Shown here in pieces: positions 16,792 through 24,846 of a stretch of 64,000 bases of DNA (positions within the stretch are counted from its first letter, which is position 1; each line of letters begins with the position of its first letter). The stretch covers positions 159,875 to 223,874 of the forward strand of contig JABABU010000042.1 in the NCBI GenBank assembly GCA_014238065.1, in the 5' to 3' direction. The stretch comes from Actinomycetota bacterium. GTDB lineage: Bacteria; Actinomycetota; Acidimicrobiia; Acidimicrobiales; Poriferisodalaceae. Position numbers and translations under genes: made by a program. The notes under the pieces are model-generated. The model was not told where the DNA came from. It made no database searches and saw only the letters and a list, made by a program, of their open reading frames with translations.

Positions 16792-17259
16792 GTGGTCAGC
16801 CGCTGTCAACTCGATGACATTCACGCAAGTGACGGGCATTGCTCCATCGAGGGCACGCTCGACATCATCGGCGACCGTTGGACACTGCTGATTCTGCGTG
16901 ACATCTTCCGCGGCGTTCGCCGTTTCTCGCAGCTTCACGACGACCTCGGCATAGCGAAGAACCTTCTCGCCGACCGGCTCAGCCGCCTGGTCGATGCCGA
17001 CGTCGTCCGCAAGGTCGGTTACAACGAACGGCCGCCTCGATACGAGTACAGGCTGACCCCCCGGGGGCTAGAGCTCTCCCCTGCCTTGGTGGCCCTCATG
17101 AGCTGGGGCGACCGCTGGTGCACCAAAGGGGAGCCACCAACCGTTCTCGTGCACGACCGTTGCGAGACGCCCCTCGAGCAACTTCTTCTGTGCCCGACCT
17201 GTAGCGAGCACGTCGAGCCGACCCACATCAGATCTCGAACGTCAGGACTCCCCGCGTGA
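16792..17259 (+). CDS. HxlR-family winged-helix transcriptional regulator
   Basis: 155 residues from the GTG at 16792 (GGAGG eleven bases upstream; GTGs at 16780 and 16783 are alternatives). The HxlR domain is clear: CSIEGTLDIIGDRWTLLILRDIF with RRFSQLHDDLGIAKNLLADRLSRL and the wing PPRYEYRLTPRGLEL. The tail carries HDRCETP and LCPTCSEH, a CxxC pair plus a further Cys/His that could bind zinc or sense redox state, a tail seen in other actinobacterial HxlR proteins. Its TGA overlaps the cofGH GTG, so the regulator and the F420 precursor synthase are made together; control of cofGH or of F420-linked genes is a reasonable guess. Confidence 0.88.
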   Translation: MVSRCQLDDIHASDGHCSIEGTLDIIGDRWTLLILRDIFRGVRRFSQLHDDLGIAKNLLADRLSRLVDADVVRKVGYNERPPRYEYRLTPRGLELSPALVALMSWGDRWCTKGEPPTVLVHDRCETPLEQLLLCPTCSEHVEPTHIRSRTSGLPA

Positions 17260-19703
17260 CCACCACGAAAACCGTTGCCGAGCTGATTGCGATGCCACTT
17301 GCCGACCTTGTCGCATTGGCCGGACAGCGCCGTGATGCTGCGTTCGGCAATCGGGTTACGTATTCGCCGAAGGTGTTCATCCCGCTCACGATGCTGTGCC
17401 GAGACAAATGCGGCTACTGCACGTTCGCGCAGCCGCCCGCTCGTCTCGATGCTCCATTTCTCACACCAGAGCAGATCCTCGACATCGCGCGGGCCGGCGC
17501 GGCGGTCGGCACGCACGAGGCACTGTTCACGCTCGGCGAGCGACCCGAACTCAGGTATCCGGCGGCCGCAGAATGGCTGGCCGATCGCGGCTACGCGACG
17601 ACCATCGAGTATCTGGTCGCCATGTGTGAGATGGTCCGCGACAAGACGGGACTGCTCCCCCACGCCAACCCAGGAGCGCTCCACGAGAACGAGCTCGCTG
17701 CATTACGGGCGGTTTCGCCGAGCCAAGGGATGATGCTCGAGTCGCTCAACCCGAATCTGCCGGCCCATCGCGGTGCTCCCGACAAGCATCCATCGCGGCG
17801 CCTCGCAACGCTCGAGTCTGCAGGTCGCCTGAAGATTCCGTTCACCACAGGAATTCTGGTTGGGATCGGCGAGAGTCTCGAAGACCGCGTCGAAGCATTG
17901 GAAGCCATCGCAGCATCGCACAGGGCCCATGGGCACGTACAGGAAGTGATCGTCCAGAACTTCCTGCCAAAGGTCGGCACTGCCATGCACAACCACCCGC
18001 CATGTCCCGACGACACCTACGTGCAGGCCATAGCTCTGGCCAGGATGATCCTGCCGTCCGACATCCACTTGCAGGCACCTCCGAATCTTTCAGATGACTT
18101 CGGCGGCCTGATCGATACCGGCATAGACGACTGGGGTGGCATCTCGCCAGTCACGTCCGATCACGTCAACCCGGAGAGGCCGTGGCCGTCAATCGATCGG
18201 CTCCGAGAGGTGACAGCGCTCAAGGGCCACACCATCGCTCCACGCCTCACGATCTACCCCGAGTTCGCGCTCGATCCCCAGATCTGGCTCGACCCTGCGA
18301 ACCGGTTCCCTGTGATGGACCGAAGCGACGCAGAGGGTCTCGGCCGTGACGATCCCGGTGCCGTCTTCCCCGAGCGCACGATGGAAGCGGCCAAGGTGGG
18401 CACAGGGGCCGAGTTCGAGGTCATCGGGGACCAGTCGACCGCTTGGTATTCGGGCGCCCAGAACCCGCCTCCGACGCTCATCAGCGACGACCTCGGGCCC
18501 ATCCTCCTTCCAGCCGGTGCAGTCGCTGACGTACTCGCAGGCGCCCGTGCCGGCGAAGAGGTCGGCCACGACGAGATCATCACTCTTTTCTCCGCTCGCG
18601 ATGAGGAACTTCGGGCCGTGGCCCGATTTGCCGACGAACTCCGTAGAGAAACCGTCGGCGACACGCTGACATGGGTTCACAACCGCAACATCAACTACAC
18701 GAACGTCTGCACCTTCAAGTGCAGATTCTGCGGCTTCAGCAAAGGCCCACTCTCGCTGAACCTGCGCGGCAATCCGTACCTGCTGACGCTCGGCGACATC
18801 CAAGAACGGTGCGTCGAAGCAGCAGAACTCGGTGCAACCGAGGTCACGCTCCAGGGCGGTATTCATCCCAGCTTCGACGGTGATTATTACATCGAAGTGA
18901 CCCGTGCAGTGAAGGAAGCCGTGCCAGACATGCACGTTCACGGCTTCACTGCACTCGAGGTGTACGAGGGCGCCCGGCGCCTCGAGGTTCCGCTGGTCCA
19001 ATACCTACAGATGTTGCAAGATGCTGGACTGAAGAGCCTGCCGGGAACAGCCGCAGAGATTCTCGACGAACGGGCAAGAGCCATTCTCTGCTCCGACAAG
19101 ATCACCACCGACGAGTGGCTCGAGGTGCACGAAACCGCCCACTCGATCGGTCTCCACTCGAACATCACCATCATGTGTGGGTCGGTCGAGCAGCCCGACA
19201 GTTGGGCAAAGCACATCGTCGCCACCAGGAATCTGCAGAAGCGCACTGGGGGCTTCACCGAATTCATCCCGTTGCCCTTCATCCACATGGCTGCGCCGAT
19301 CTACCTACAGCGACAGGCCCGCAGAGGGATGACGTTCAGAGAAGTGTTGCTGATGCACGCCATCGGACGCATCGCCTATCACGGCCACATCGACAACATT
19401 CAGGTCTCATGGGTGAAGATCGGTCTCGAGGGCGCAAACCAGATCCTCAACGCCGGCGCAAACGACCTCGGCGGAACTCTCATGGACGAGAACATCAGCC
19501 GCGCCGCTGGGGCAAAGCATGGCCAAGGCCTCACCGAAGCTGACTTCAAGGCGATCGCGGAACCGCTCCGACGCACGGTTCGGCAGCGCACCACCGGCTA
19601 CGGCCTTGCTGACGGGCGCCTCGACGTTGTCGGTAACACGAGAGGCGACCAGGATGCGTTGAAGGAGATGAGACGCAATCTGATCCCTGTCGCAAGCCTC
19701 TGA
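17256..19703 (+). CDS. fbiC: bifunctional FO synthase CofGH (FbiC)
   Basis: 815 residues, two radical-SAM enzymes fused as in actinobacterial FbiC. The N-terminal CofG half has the cluster CRDKCGYC (Cys48, Cys52, Cys55) and the C-terminal CofH half has CTFKCRFC (Cys485, Cys489, Cys492). CofH joins tyrosine-derived material to 5-amino-6-ribitylamino-uracil and CofG closes the deazaflavin ring to give FO, the chromophore of coenzyme F420. The GTG start overlaps the regulator stop (GTGA). Its presence implies this organism makes F420 and should have F420-dependent oxidoreductases elsewhere; other F420 genes are not in the window. Confidence 0.96.
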   Translation: MTTTKTVAELIAMPLADLVALAGQRRDAAFGNRVTYSPKVFIPLTMLCRDKCGYCTFAQPPARLDAPFLTPEQILDIARAGAAVGTHEALFTLGERPELRYPAAAEWLADRGYATTIEYLVAMCEMVRDKTGLLPHANPGALHENELAALRAVSPSQGMMLESLNPNLPAHRGAPDKHPSRRLATLESAGRLKIPFTTGILVGIGESLEDRVEALEAIAASHRAHGHVQEVIVQNFLPKVGTAMHNHPPCPDDTYVQAIALARMILPSDIHLQAPPNLSDDFGGLIDTGIDDWGGISPVTSDHVNPERPWPSIDRLREVTALKGHTIAPRLTIYPEFALDPQIWLDPANRFPVMDRSDAEGLGRDDPGAVFPERTMEAAKVGTGAEFEVIGDQSTAWYSGAQNPPPTLISDDLGPILLPAGAVADVLAGARAGEEVGHDEIITLFSARDEELRAVARFADELRRETVGDTLTWVHNRNINYTNVCTFKCRFCGFSKGPLSLNLRGNPYLLTLGDIQERCVEAAELGATEVTLQGGIHPSFDGDYYIEVTRAVKEAVPDMHVHGFTALEVYEGARRLEVPLVQYLQMLQDAGLKSLPGTAAEILDERARAILCSDKITTDEWLEVHETAHSIGLHSNITIMCGSVEQPDSWAKHIVATRNLQKRTGGFTEFIPLPFIHMAAPIYLQRQARRGMTFREVLLMHAIGRIAYHGHIDNIQVSWVKIGLEGANQILNAGANDLGGTLMDENISRAAGAKHGQGLTEADFKAIAEPLRRTVRQRTTGYGLADGRLDVVGNTRGDQDALKEMRRNLIPVASL

Positions 19704-19732
19704 TCATCGGTGATTCGCGCGAGGTGCAGGGA

Positions 19733-19945
19733 TCAGATGATCCCACTGGTCAGTGAACCCCTGAGAATCACCGAAGCTTTTTCGGCGCTGCGGCGTGCGC
19801 GAGAGATTCGCTTCTCGATCTCAGGCCGGGTTCCGTCGTTGTCAGGATCCTCGAGGGCTTCCCGGAGCGCCGATATACCCAGATCAGCAAGCTGCTCGAC
19901 AAGGTCGTCGAGCTTGTCGGCCACACCGTCGAGTTCCTCTTGCAT
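19733..19945 (-). CDS. small hypothetical helical protein
   Basis: 70 residues from the ATG at 19945. The sequence is probably almost all alpha-helical (MQEELDGVADKLDDLVEQLADLGISALREAL, then EIEKRISRARRSAEKASVIL) and could form a short coiled coil. No membrane segment, no known family. The ATG stands ten bases after the glcF stop and seven bases after TAGCAT, which includes that stop, so it may have its own leaderless transcript. A longer start at 20005 would overlap glcF by 50 bases and is less likely. Confidence 0.55.
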   Translation of the reverse strand: MQEELDGVADKLDDLVEQLADLGISALREALEDPDNDGTRPEIEKRISRARRSAEKASVILRGSLTSGII

Positions 19946-19952
19946 GACCCGG

Positions 19953-19958
19953 ATGCTA
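19953..19958 (-). promoter_or_regulatory. -10 box TAGCAT, possible leaderless start at 19945
   Basis: TAGCAT ends seven bases before the ATG; its TAG is the glcF stop codon. Confidence 0.4.
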
Positions 19959-21137
19959 TCGGCCGATGCTGGCGGCGATGATCTCGACAGGGTGTCTGAC
20001 ATCAAGGCCTCCGCCCGCCAAATGCATCATGCAGCCAGGGTTCGCTGAAGCGACCATCGAGCATCCGGTGCGGCCGATCGCATCGATCTTGCGATCACGC
20101 ACGCTGGATGCGGTGTCGGGATGCATCACCGAGTAGGCGCCACCAGCACCACAGCACAGGCCTTCGTCATCGAGCGAAACCGGGACAACAAACGGTTCAA
20201 GTACTGCGTGAACGTCCAGATGGTTCCGTTGGACATGGCGTAGATGGCATGGATCCTGCACCGCCACGCGCTGACGCTCAGCGTCGCGTTCACCGGCCAG
20301 GGCTTCGAGGTCGTCGAGGCGAGTTACGAGGAACTCATGCACATCGAACACACGACTCTCGAGCGCCGCGGCCTCAGCGGTACCGAGGATCGCTCCGAAA
20401 TTCTTGAGCTGCGCACCGCAGCCCGCCGAGTTGACAACGATCGAGGCGGTCCCCTTCAAGCCCATCACCACTTCGGCGGCACGAGCTCGCGCCTGCCCGC
20501 CGAGTCCAGCATGCGACTGCAACGCCCCACAGCACGGTGCTTCGTCGCCTGAAATGTGCACCTTCAGGCCGAGGGCTTCGAGAATCTCGACGGTTGCTAC
20601 GTGGACGTCTCGCATCCAAGCGTCCATCACACACCCGGTGAACACGATGACGTCTTCGCCTGTGCTCCTGAGCCGTGGCCGCGTGATCGGCAGTTTCGGC
20701 AGCCCCAGTCTGCTCGGCACGAGATGAAGCCGCTGGAGCACAGCGAGGATGGAGCTAGCCCCCCTCAACAGCCGAGGATGCCCCAGAAACCAGAACCCTG
20801 ACCGTCGCCAGCGCGGCTGATACCCCGTCTGTTCGGCCAAGGCTTCTCGAGTTGCTTCCATCATCGATCCGTACGGCACACCTGCCGGACATGCCGTCTC
20901 ACATCCCATGCACTGGATGCACTCGTCCATGTAGTCGATGAACGACTGGTCACCCACACCTGTGCGGCTCACCTCGTTCATCAGCGCGATTCGGCCTCGT
21001 GGAGACGACATCTCCTCGGTCGACACCCGATAAGTCGGGCAATGCGGAAGACACAACCCGCAGCTCACGCAACTCGCGAGCGAGTCAGCGTCGAGGCCCA
21101 GCGCGATATTGAATGTTCCGGTCACAGAATCGGACAT
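19956..21137 (-). CDS. glcF: glycolate oxidase iron-sulfur subunit GlcF
   Basis: 393 residues. Two 4Fe-4S motifs lie in the first 90 residues: CVSCGLCLPHCP and CIQCMGCETACP. Two CCG domains follow (APCCGALQSHAG near 200 and GLCCGAGGAYSVMHP near 345), which bind a further cluster or heme-like centre in this family. It passes electrons from the flavin subunits GlcD/GlcE to the respiratory quinone pool at the inner membrane face. The start overlaps the glcE stop by 16 bases, consistent with one operon. Confidence 0.92.
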   Translation of the reverse strand: MSDSVTGTFNIALGLDADSLASCVSCGLCLPHCPTYRVSTEEMSSPRGRIALMNEVSRTGVGDQSFIDYMDECIQCMGCETACPAGVPYGSMMEATREALAEQTGYQPRWRRSGFWFLGHPRLLRGASSILAVLQRLHLVPSRLGLPKLPITRPRLRSTGEDVIVFTGCVMDAWMRDVHVATVEILEALGLKVHISGDEAPCCGALQSHAGLGGQARARAAEVVMGLKGTASIVVNSAGCGAQLKNFGAILGTAEAAALESRVFDVHEFLVTRLDDLEALAGERDAERQRVAVQDPCHLRHVQRNHLDVHAVLEPFVVPVSLDDEGLCCGAGGAYSVMHPDTASSVRDRKIDAIGRTGCSMVASANPGCMMHLAGGGLDVRHPVEIIAASIGR

Positions 21138-22039
21138 CGGCCAGGATTCAGACGGTTCTTCGGATCCATGCGTTCCTTGACAGCACGATGGAGATGGCGG
21201 GCACCAGTCTGCTCGACCGCACCCGATGTTTCGAGATGGCCAACCCCGACATGGACTACCCCGACTCCTATCTCAGCCAGAAAATCGCCTGTGAGGCCGT
21301 AGAGATCGGAAGGACGTTTCGACAGTCGACCATGTTTCGGCACAAGAGGAGCTCCCTCTGTCGGTTGCAGCCCACACTTGCCGGCCTGCGATTCGACGTC
21401 GGCCTCATGGCCTTCGAGCAACACCCAGGTCGTGTCGCCGTTCCAGAGGATGCTGGACGCCTGAAACAGCGAAGCGTCCAGGTTCCTCGGATCGCCGTCG
21501 TAGGTGAACCAACGCGAAGCGGTGGGTACTGGAACACATCGCAAGACAACTTCGGCTATGAGGCCCAGCGTGCCGAGCGACCCCACCATGAGCCGACACA
21601 AGTCGTACCCGCTCACATTCTTCACTGTTGGTCCACCAGCGGAGATGACATCACCGACCGCATTGACGTAGGTCGCTTGCAGCACGAAGTCTCTGATGTG
21701 GCCGTAGCGGCGGCGGCGTATGCCACTTCGCCCCACCGACAGCACGCCACCTACCGTTGCCGACCTGTCGTCAACATCGAACGGGACCATCTGGCGGTGT
21801 TGGCCGAGCTCCTCGTTCAGCGAGCCTATGGTCGTTCCGGCGCGCACTTTGACGGTCATCTCTGCGGGCTCATACGAGATGATGCCGGCCGGGGCCCTGA
21901 CCAGGCGCACGCCCTCTGCGGGCTCTCCGCCGACGAGCCACTGCGTTTTCGCTCCGACGACGGCCACCGGATCTGATCGCCCGATCTCCTCGGCGAACGC
22001 TGCGACGACGCTTTCGTGTTCGACGGCTGTCACACCCAC
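21122..22039 (-). CDS. glcE: glycolate oxidase FAD-binding subunit GlcE
   Basis: 305 residues, slightly short of E. coli GlcE (350). The FAD_binding_4 core is visible: TVKVRAGTTIGSLNEELGQH (residues 60-79), PFDVDDRSATVGGVLSVGRSG and VKNVSGYDLCRLMVGSLGTLGLIAEV, with GYDL and GSLGTLG lining the flavin. There is no C-terminal FAD-oxidase_C domain, as expected for GlcE. It acts with GlcD and GlcF to oxidise glycolate to glyoxylate. The start overlaps the glcD stop by ten bases. Confidence 0.9.
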   Translation of the reverse strand: MGVTAVEHESVVAAFAEEIGRSDPVAVVGAKTQWLVGGEPAEGVRLVRAPAGIISYEPAEMTVKVRAGTTIGSLNEELGQHRQMVPFDVDDRSATVGGVLSVGRSGIRRRRYGHIRDFVLQATYVNAVGDVISAGGPTVKNVSGYDLCRLMVGSLGTLGLIAEVVLRCVPVPTASRWFTYDGDPRNLDASLFQASSILWNGDTTWVLLEGHEADVESQAGKCGLQPTEGAPLVPKHGRLSKRPSDLYGLTGDFLAEIGVGVVHVGVGHLETSGAVEQTGARHLHRAVKERMDPKNRLNPGRCPIL

Positions 22040-23514
22040 GCACCCTCAGGGATGGTATGGCCCGATCCAGTGTGTCCTGCGAAGTCGCCGCATCGGGACC
22101 CGGAAGGAATGACCTTCATAGGGTTGGCGGAGTCGGCCGGATCGAACACGGAGCGAACCCGGTCTTGCTCAGCAAGATCGGCCGAGGTGAACATCAGCGG
22201 CATGTAGTCCCGTTTCTCGAGACCGATGCCATGCTCGCCGGACAGGACCCCTCCCGCGTCAAGTGATGCCTTCACAATCTCGGCTCCGGCGGCGTGGACT
22301 CGATCCATCACTCCTGGTTCCCTGCTGTCGTAGGCGAGGATCGGATGGAGATTGCCATCACCGGCATGGAAAACGTTGACGGCGAGCAGTTCGTAGCGGT
22401 CGGCGATCTCGTAGACCTTCTCGAGGACTTCCTGCAGCTTCGTCCGTGGCACGACCGTGTCATGCAGGTAGTAGTCGGGCTTGAGCCGTGCGACGGCTCC
22501 GAAGGCATTCCTTCTTCCCTTCCACAGCAGATCTCGCTCCGCATCATCGGCGGCAACGCGTACCGATCTGACCGAGTTGGCATGTGCGACTCGGCGGACT
22601 GTTTCGACGTCAGCGGCGACGCCATCGGCCATCCCATCGAGCTCGACCAAGAGCACCGCTCCTGCATCGGTCGGATAGCCAGCGTTCGCGAACGCCTCGA
22701 CCACCTCTACGGCGCGTTGATCCATCATCTCGAGAGCGGCTGGGACGACACCCGCGGCGATGATCGACGACACGGTGGCGGCTCCATCGTTCGGCTGGAC
22801 GAAGTCGAGGAGAAGCGTCTTCACGATTGGTGGGTTGGGCGTCAGTCGCACCGCGATGCGCGTCGCTACCCCCAGGGTGCCTTCTGAACCGACGAACAGA
22901 CCACGCAGGTCGTATCCGCTCGGTTCCGCATCGAGACCGCCGAGCATTACCGTCTCGCCGTCGGCCATGACGACCTCGATCGCAAGTACGTGCGCCGAGG
23001 TGACGCCGTAGGCGAGACAGTGGGGCCCGCCGCTGTTGTTCGCGACGTTGCCGCCAATTGAGCAAGCCTGCTGAGATGATGGATCGGGCGCAAAATGGCG
23101 GCCATATGGCAGGAGTGCCCGAGAGAGGTCGAGATTGAGAACCCCGGGCTGGACCCAGGCGAAGCCGTTCTCGACGTCGACCTCCTCTACAGCGTTCATT
23201 CGGGCGGTGGCGATGATCACCGCATTGTCGAGGGGTACAGCCCCACCGGCCAGGCCAGTTCCTGACCCTCGGGCGACGAACGAGAAGCCGTTCGCCGTGC
23301 ACGTCCGGACTATGGCCTGCACATCGGCAGTGCATCGCGGCAGCGTGACCACCGATGACGTGCCACGTAGGACCGAGGCATCCTTCGCGTACAGGTGCTG
23401 ATCGAGCCTGCCCGACTTGACAGAGTCGGCTCCGATAGCGGCGACGAGATGCTTGACGAGCTGCGACGTATCGAGCTGTTGGATTGTCTCGGCCGCATCG
23501 GAGATCGTGCTCAC
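22030..23514 (-). CDS. glcD: glycolate oxidase FAD-linked subunit GlcD
   Basis: 494 residues from the GTG at 23514, chosen because TATCGT lies exactly seven bases upstream; the alternative ATG at 23544 would put the start inside the divergent promoter. FAD_binding_4 motifs are FVARGSGTGLAGGAVPL, CSIGGNVANNSGGPHCLAYG and YDLRGLFVGSEGTLGVAT; the C-terminal oxidase domain has VFHAGDGNLHPIL and LSGEHGIGLEKRDYM, which carry active-site histidines and glutamate. It oxidises glycolate (or D-lactate) and hands electrons on through GlcE/GlcF. Glycolate use suits an aquatic heterotroph living near phototrophs. Confidence 0.93.
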   Translation of the reverse strand: MSTISDAAETIQQLDTSQLVKHLVAAIGADSVKSGRLDQHLYAKDASVLRGTSSVVTLPRCTADVQAIVRTCTANGFSFVARGSGTGLAGGAVPLDNAVIIATARMNAVEEVDVENGFAWVQPGVLNLDLSRALLPYGRHFAPDPSSQQACSIGGNVANNSGGPHCLAYGVTSAHVLAIEVVMADGETVMLGGLDAEPSGYDLRGLFVGSEGTLGVATRIAVRLTPNPPIVKTLLLDFVQPNDGAATVSSIIAAGVVPAALEMMDQRAVEVVEAFANAGYPTDAGAVLLVELDGMADGVAADVETVRRVAHANSVRSVRVAADDAERDLLWKGRRNAFGAVARLKPDYYLHDTVVPRTKLQEVLEKVYEIADRYELLAVNVFHAGDGNLHPILAYDSREPGVMDRVHAAGAEIVKASLDAGGVLSGEHGIGLEKRDYMPLMFTSADLAEQDRVRSVFDPADSANPMKVIPSGSRCGDFAGHTGSGHTIPEGAWV

Positions 23515-23521
23515 CAGCTCA

Positions 23522-23527
23522 ACGATA
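23522..23527 (-). promoter_or_regulatory. -10 box TATCGT, leaderless glcD
   Basis: TATCGT ends seven bases before the GTG at 23514 and decides the glcD start. It is eight bases from the opposing TACGAT box of the divergent gene. Confidence 0.55.
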
Positions 23528-23534
23528 GGCCCCG

Positions 23535-23540
23535 TACGAT
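23535..23540 (+). promoter_or_regulatory. -10 box TACGAT, gene at 23550
   Basis: TACGAT ends nine bases before the ATG at 23550, giving a leader of at most a few bases. It lies back to back with the glcD box. Confidence 0.4.
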
Positions 23541-23549
23541 GCATGGGCC

Positions 23550-24329
23550 ATGTCAGAGCCCTCGACGTCAACGTCCTCAGCCTCGAGCCAGCCCCAACGG
23601 CAGTGGGTGTCGTTCGAGGACCCCACGGAGCAACGGACGTGGATGTTCGACGTCACGTTCCTCGAGAGTTCGTGGAATTGCATCTTCGGTTCAGGCTGTC
23701 AGGGCATCGGCGAGGAGCGAGACCCTGACGCACACCTGGGATGCTGCTCGCACGGCGCATACTTCAGCGACGAGGCCGACCGCCAGCGCGTCGAAGCAGT
23801 CGTCCAACGACTCGATGAGGCCTCGTGGCAGTTCGCGGCTGAGGCCGAGCGGCTGGGTGGGCCCGTCTATCGCGACGGCGCAGGCGACTGGCGCACCAGG
23901 ATCTTCGAGGACGCTTGCATCTTCCAGAATCGCACCGATCACCCCCGAGGTCCCGGCTGTGCTCTGCATCAGCTCGCCATCGCAGAGGGAACTTCGCATG
24001 TCGACACGAAACCTGAGGTGTGCTGGCAGGTCCCGGTGCGCCGCGAAGACCACGAAACCGAGACCGGCCACGTTTTCACCATGGTTCGCGAGTGGGAACG
24101 CAAGGACTGGGGCGATGGCGGTCCAGATTTCGGATGGTGGTGCACAGAGGCGCCAGAAGCGTTCGAGGGTGCCCGTCCGGTGTACCTCGACCTCGCGGAG
24201 GAGCTGGCCGCCATCTGCGGTCAACAGATCTATGACGCCATGCGCGAGATCCTCGACGAGCGAAGAAGCTCGGGCCGGGCCAGTGCGCATCCAGTCCATC
24301 TTGGGATGCCGACACGCCCGAAGAGATAG
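23550..24329 (+). CDS. conserved actinobacterial Cys-rich protein, YkgJ-like cluster
   Basis: 259 residues, soluble. Eight or more cysteines are grouped as CIFGSGC, GCCSHGAYF, the CIF of DACIFQN, GCALHQLA and WWC, with conserved aromatic residues around them. The spacing recalls the YkgJ/DUF3109 type of Fe-S or zinc cluster proteins. Proteins opening with TWMFDVTFL-x-S-x-W are, as I recall, widespread in actinobacteria with no known function. RNase-like or transferase motifs are absent. It is transcribed divergently from glcDEF from a shared 35-base region. The first fifteen residues are Ser/Thr-rich and disordered, so a start further in is possible. Confidence 0.7.
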   Translation: MSEPSTSTSSASSQPQRQWVSFEDPTEQRTWMFDVTFLESSWNCIFGSGCQGIGEERDPDAHLGCCSHGAYFSDEADRQRVEAVVQRLDEASWQFAAEAERLGGPVYRDGAGDWRTRIFEDACIFQNRTDHPRGPGCALHQLAIAEGTSHVDTKPEVCWQVPVRREDHETETGHVFTMVREWERKDWGDGGPDFGWWCTEAPEAFEGARPVYLDLAEELAAICGQQIYDAMREILDERRSSGRASAHPVHLGMPTRPKR

Positions 24330-24521
24330 CGACTGATTCGTCTGCGGTGCAGTGTCGGCACTCGCTGACGACGCCTACGAACGCGAAGAACCCCCGTGAC
24401 CCAGAGGATCGACGCTATGTGCGAAATGGTGATGACTCGAACAGTCGGGGCCTGGCCGACGATGGGTCCATCTGTTGTTGGCGTCAGGTGACCAGCAGCA
24501 GCACCAGTTGGAAGAAGAGAT

Positions 24522-24740
24522 TCAGGACGAGTGTTCGTCGTCCTCGCCTTCGTAGTCCTCGTCTCCGCTGTACTTCGCAGCCAGCCGCGCTTCTTCTTCC
24601 TCTTCCGATGGCCGTACGTCTGGCAGGGCAAAGGGATCAGGAGCATCGAGGTCGAAGTCCTCGACACTGAAGCTGGATGCTGCGTCACGGGTGAAACGGC
24701 GTGCTTCTTCGTAACGACGATGTCGACCCTTTTTGACCAT
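24522..24740 (-). CDS. small hypothetical protein, basic head and acidic tail
   Basis: 72 residues from the ATG at 24740, which has a perfect AGGAGG six bases upstream. Residues 1-20 are strongly basic (MVKKGRHRRYEEARRF) and residues 38-72 strongly acidic (SEEEEEARLA, DEDYEGEDDEHSS), so the protein should be largely disordered and may bind nucleic acid or a basic partner. No family recognised. The rnd gene downstream on the same strand is about 100 bases before it in map order and unrelated in sequence. The 192 bases between its stop and the Cys-rich gene show no gene or convincing terminator. Confidence 0.6.
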   Translation of the reverse strand: MVKKGRHRRYEEARRFTRDAASSFSVEDFDLDAPDPFALPDVRPSEEEEEARLAAKYSGDEDYEGEDDEHSS

Positions 24741-24846
24741 GGGCACCCTCCTGCCGACGCGGATCTTCACACTCTAGCGTCACGCGACTCATCCGTGACA
24801 TCACCTGATGAGATGAACTCGCTGGTCACGTTGGGTGAGCGCGGGA

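Noticed and set aside
24330..24521. Possible tRNA or small RNA between the Cys-rich gene and the small acidic-tail gene
   Set aside because: A GTTCGAGTC string on the minus strand looks like a T-arm, but the flanking stem does not pair and no acceptor or anticodon arm follows; only a four-pair hairpin remains.
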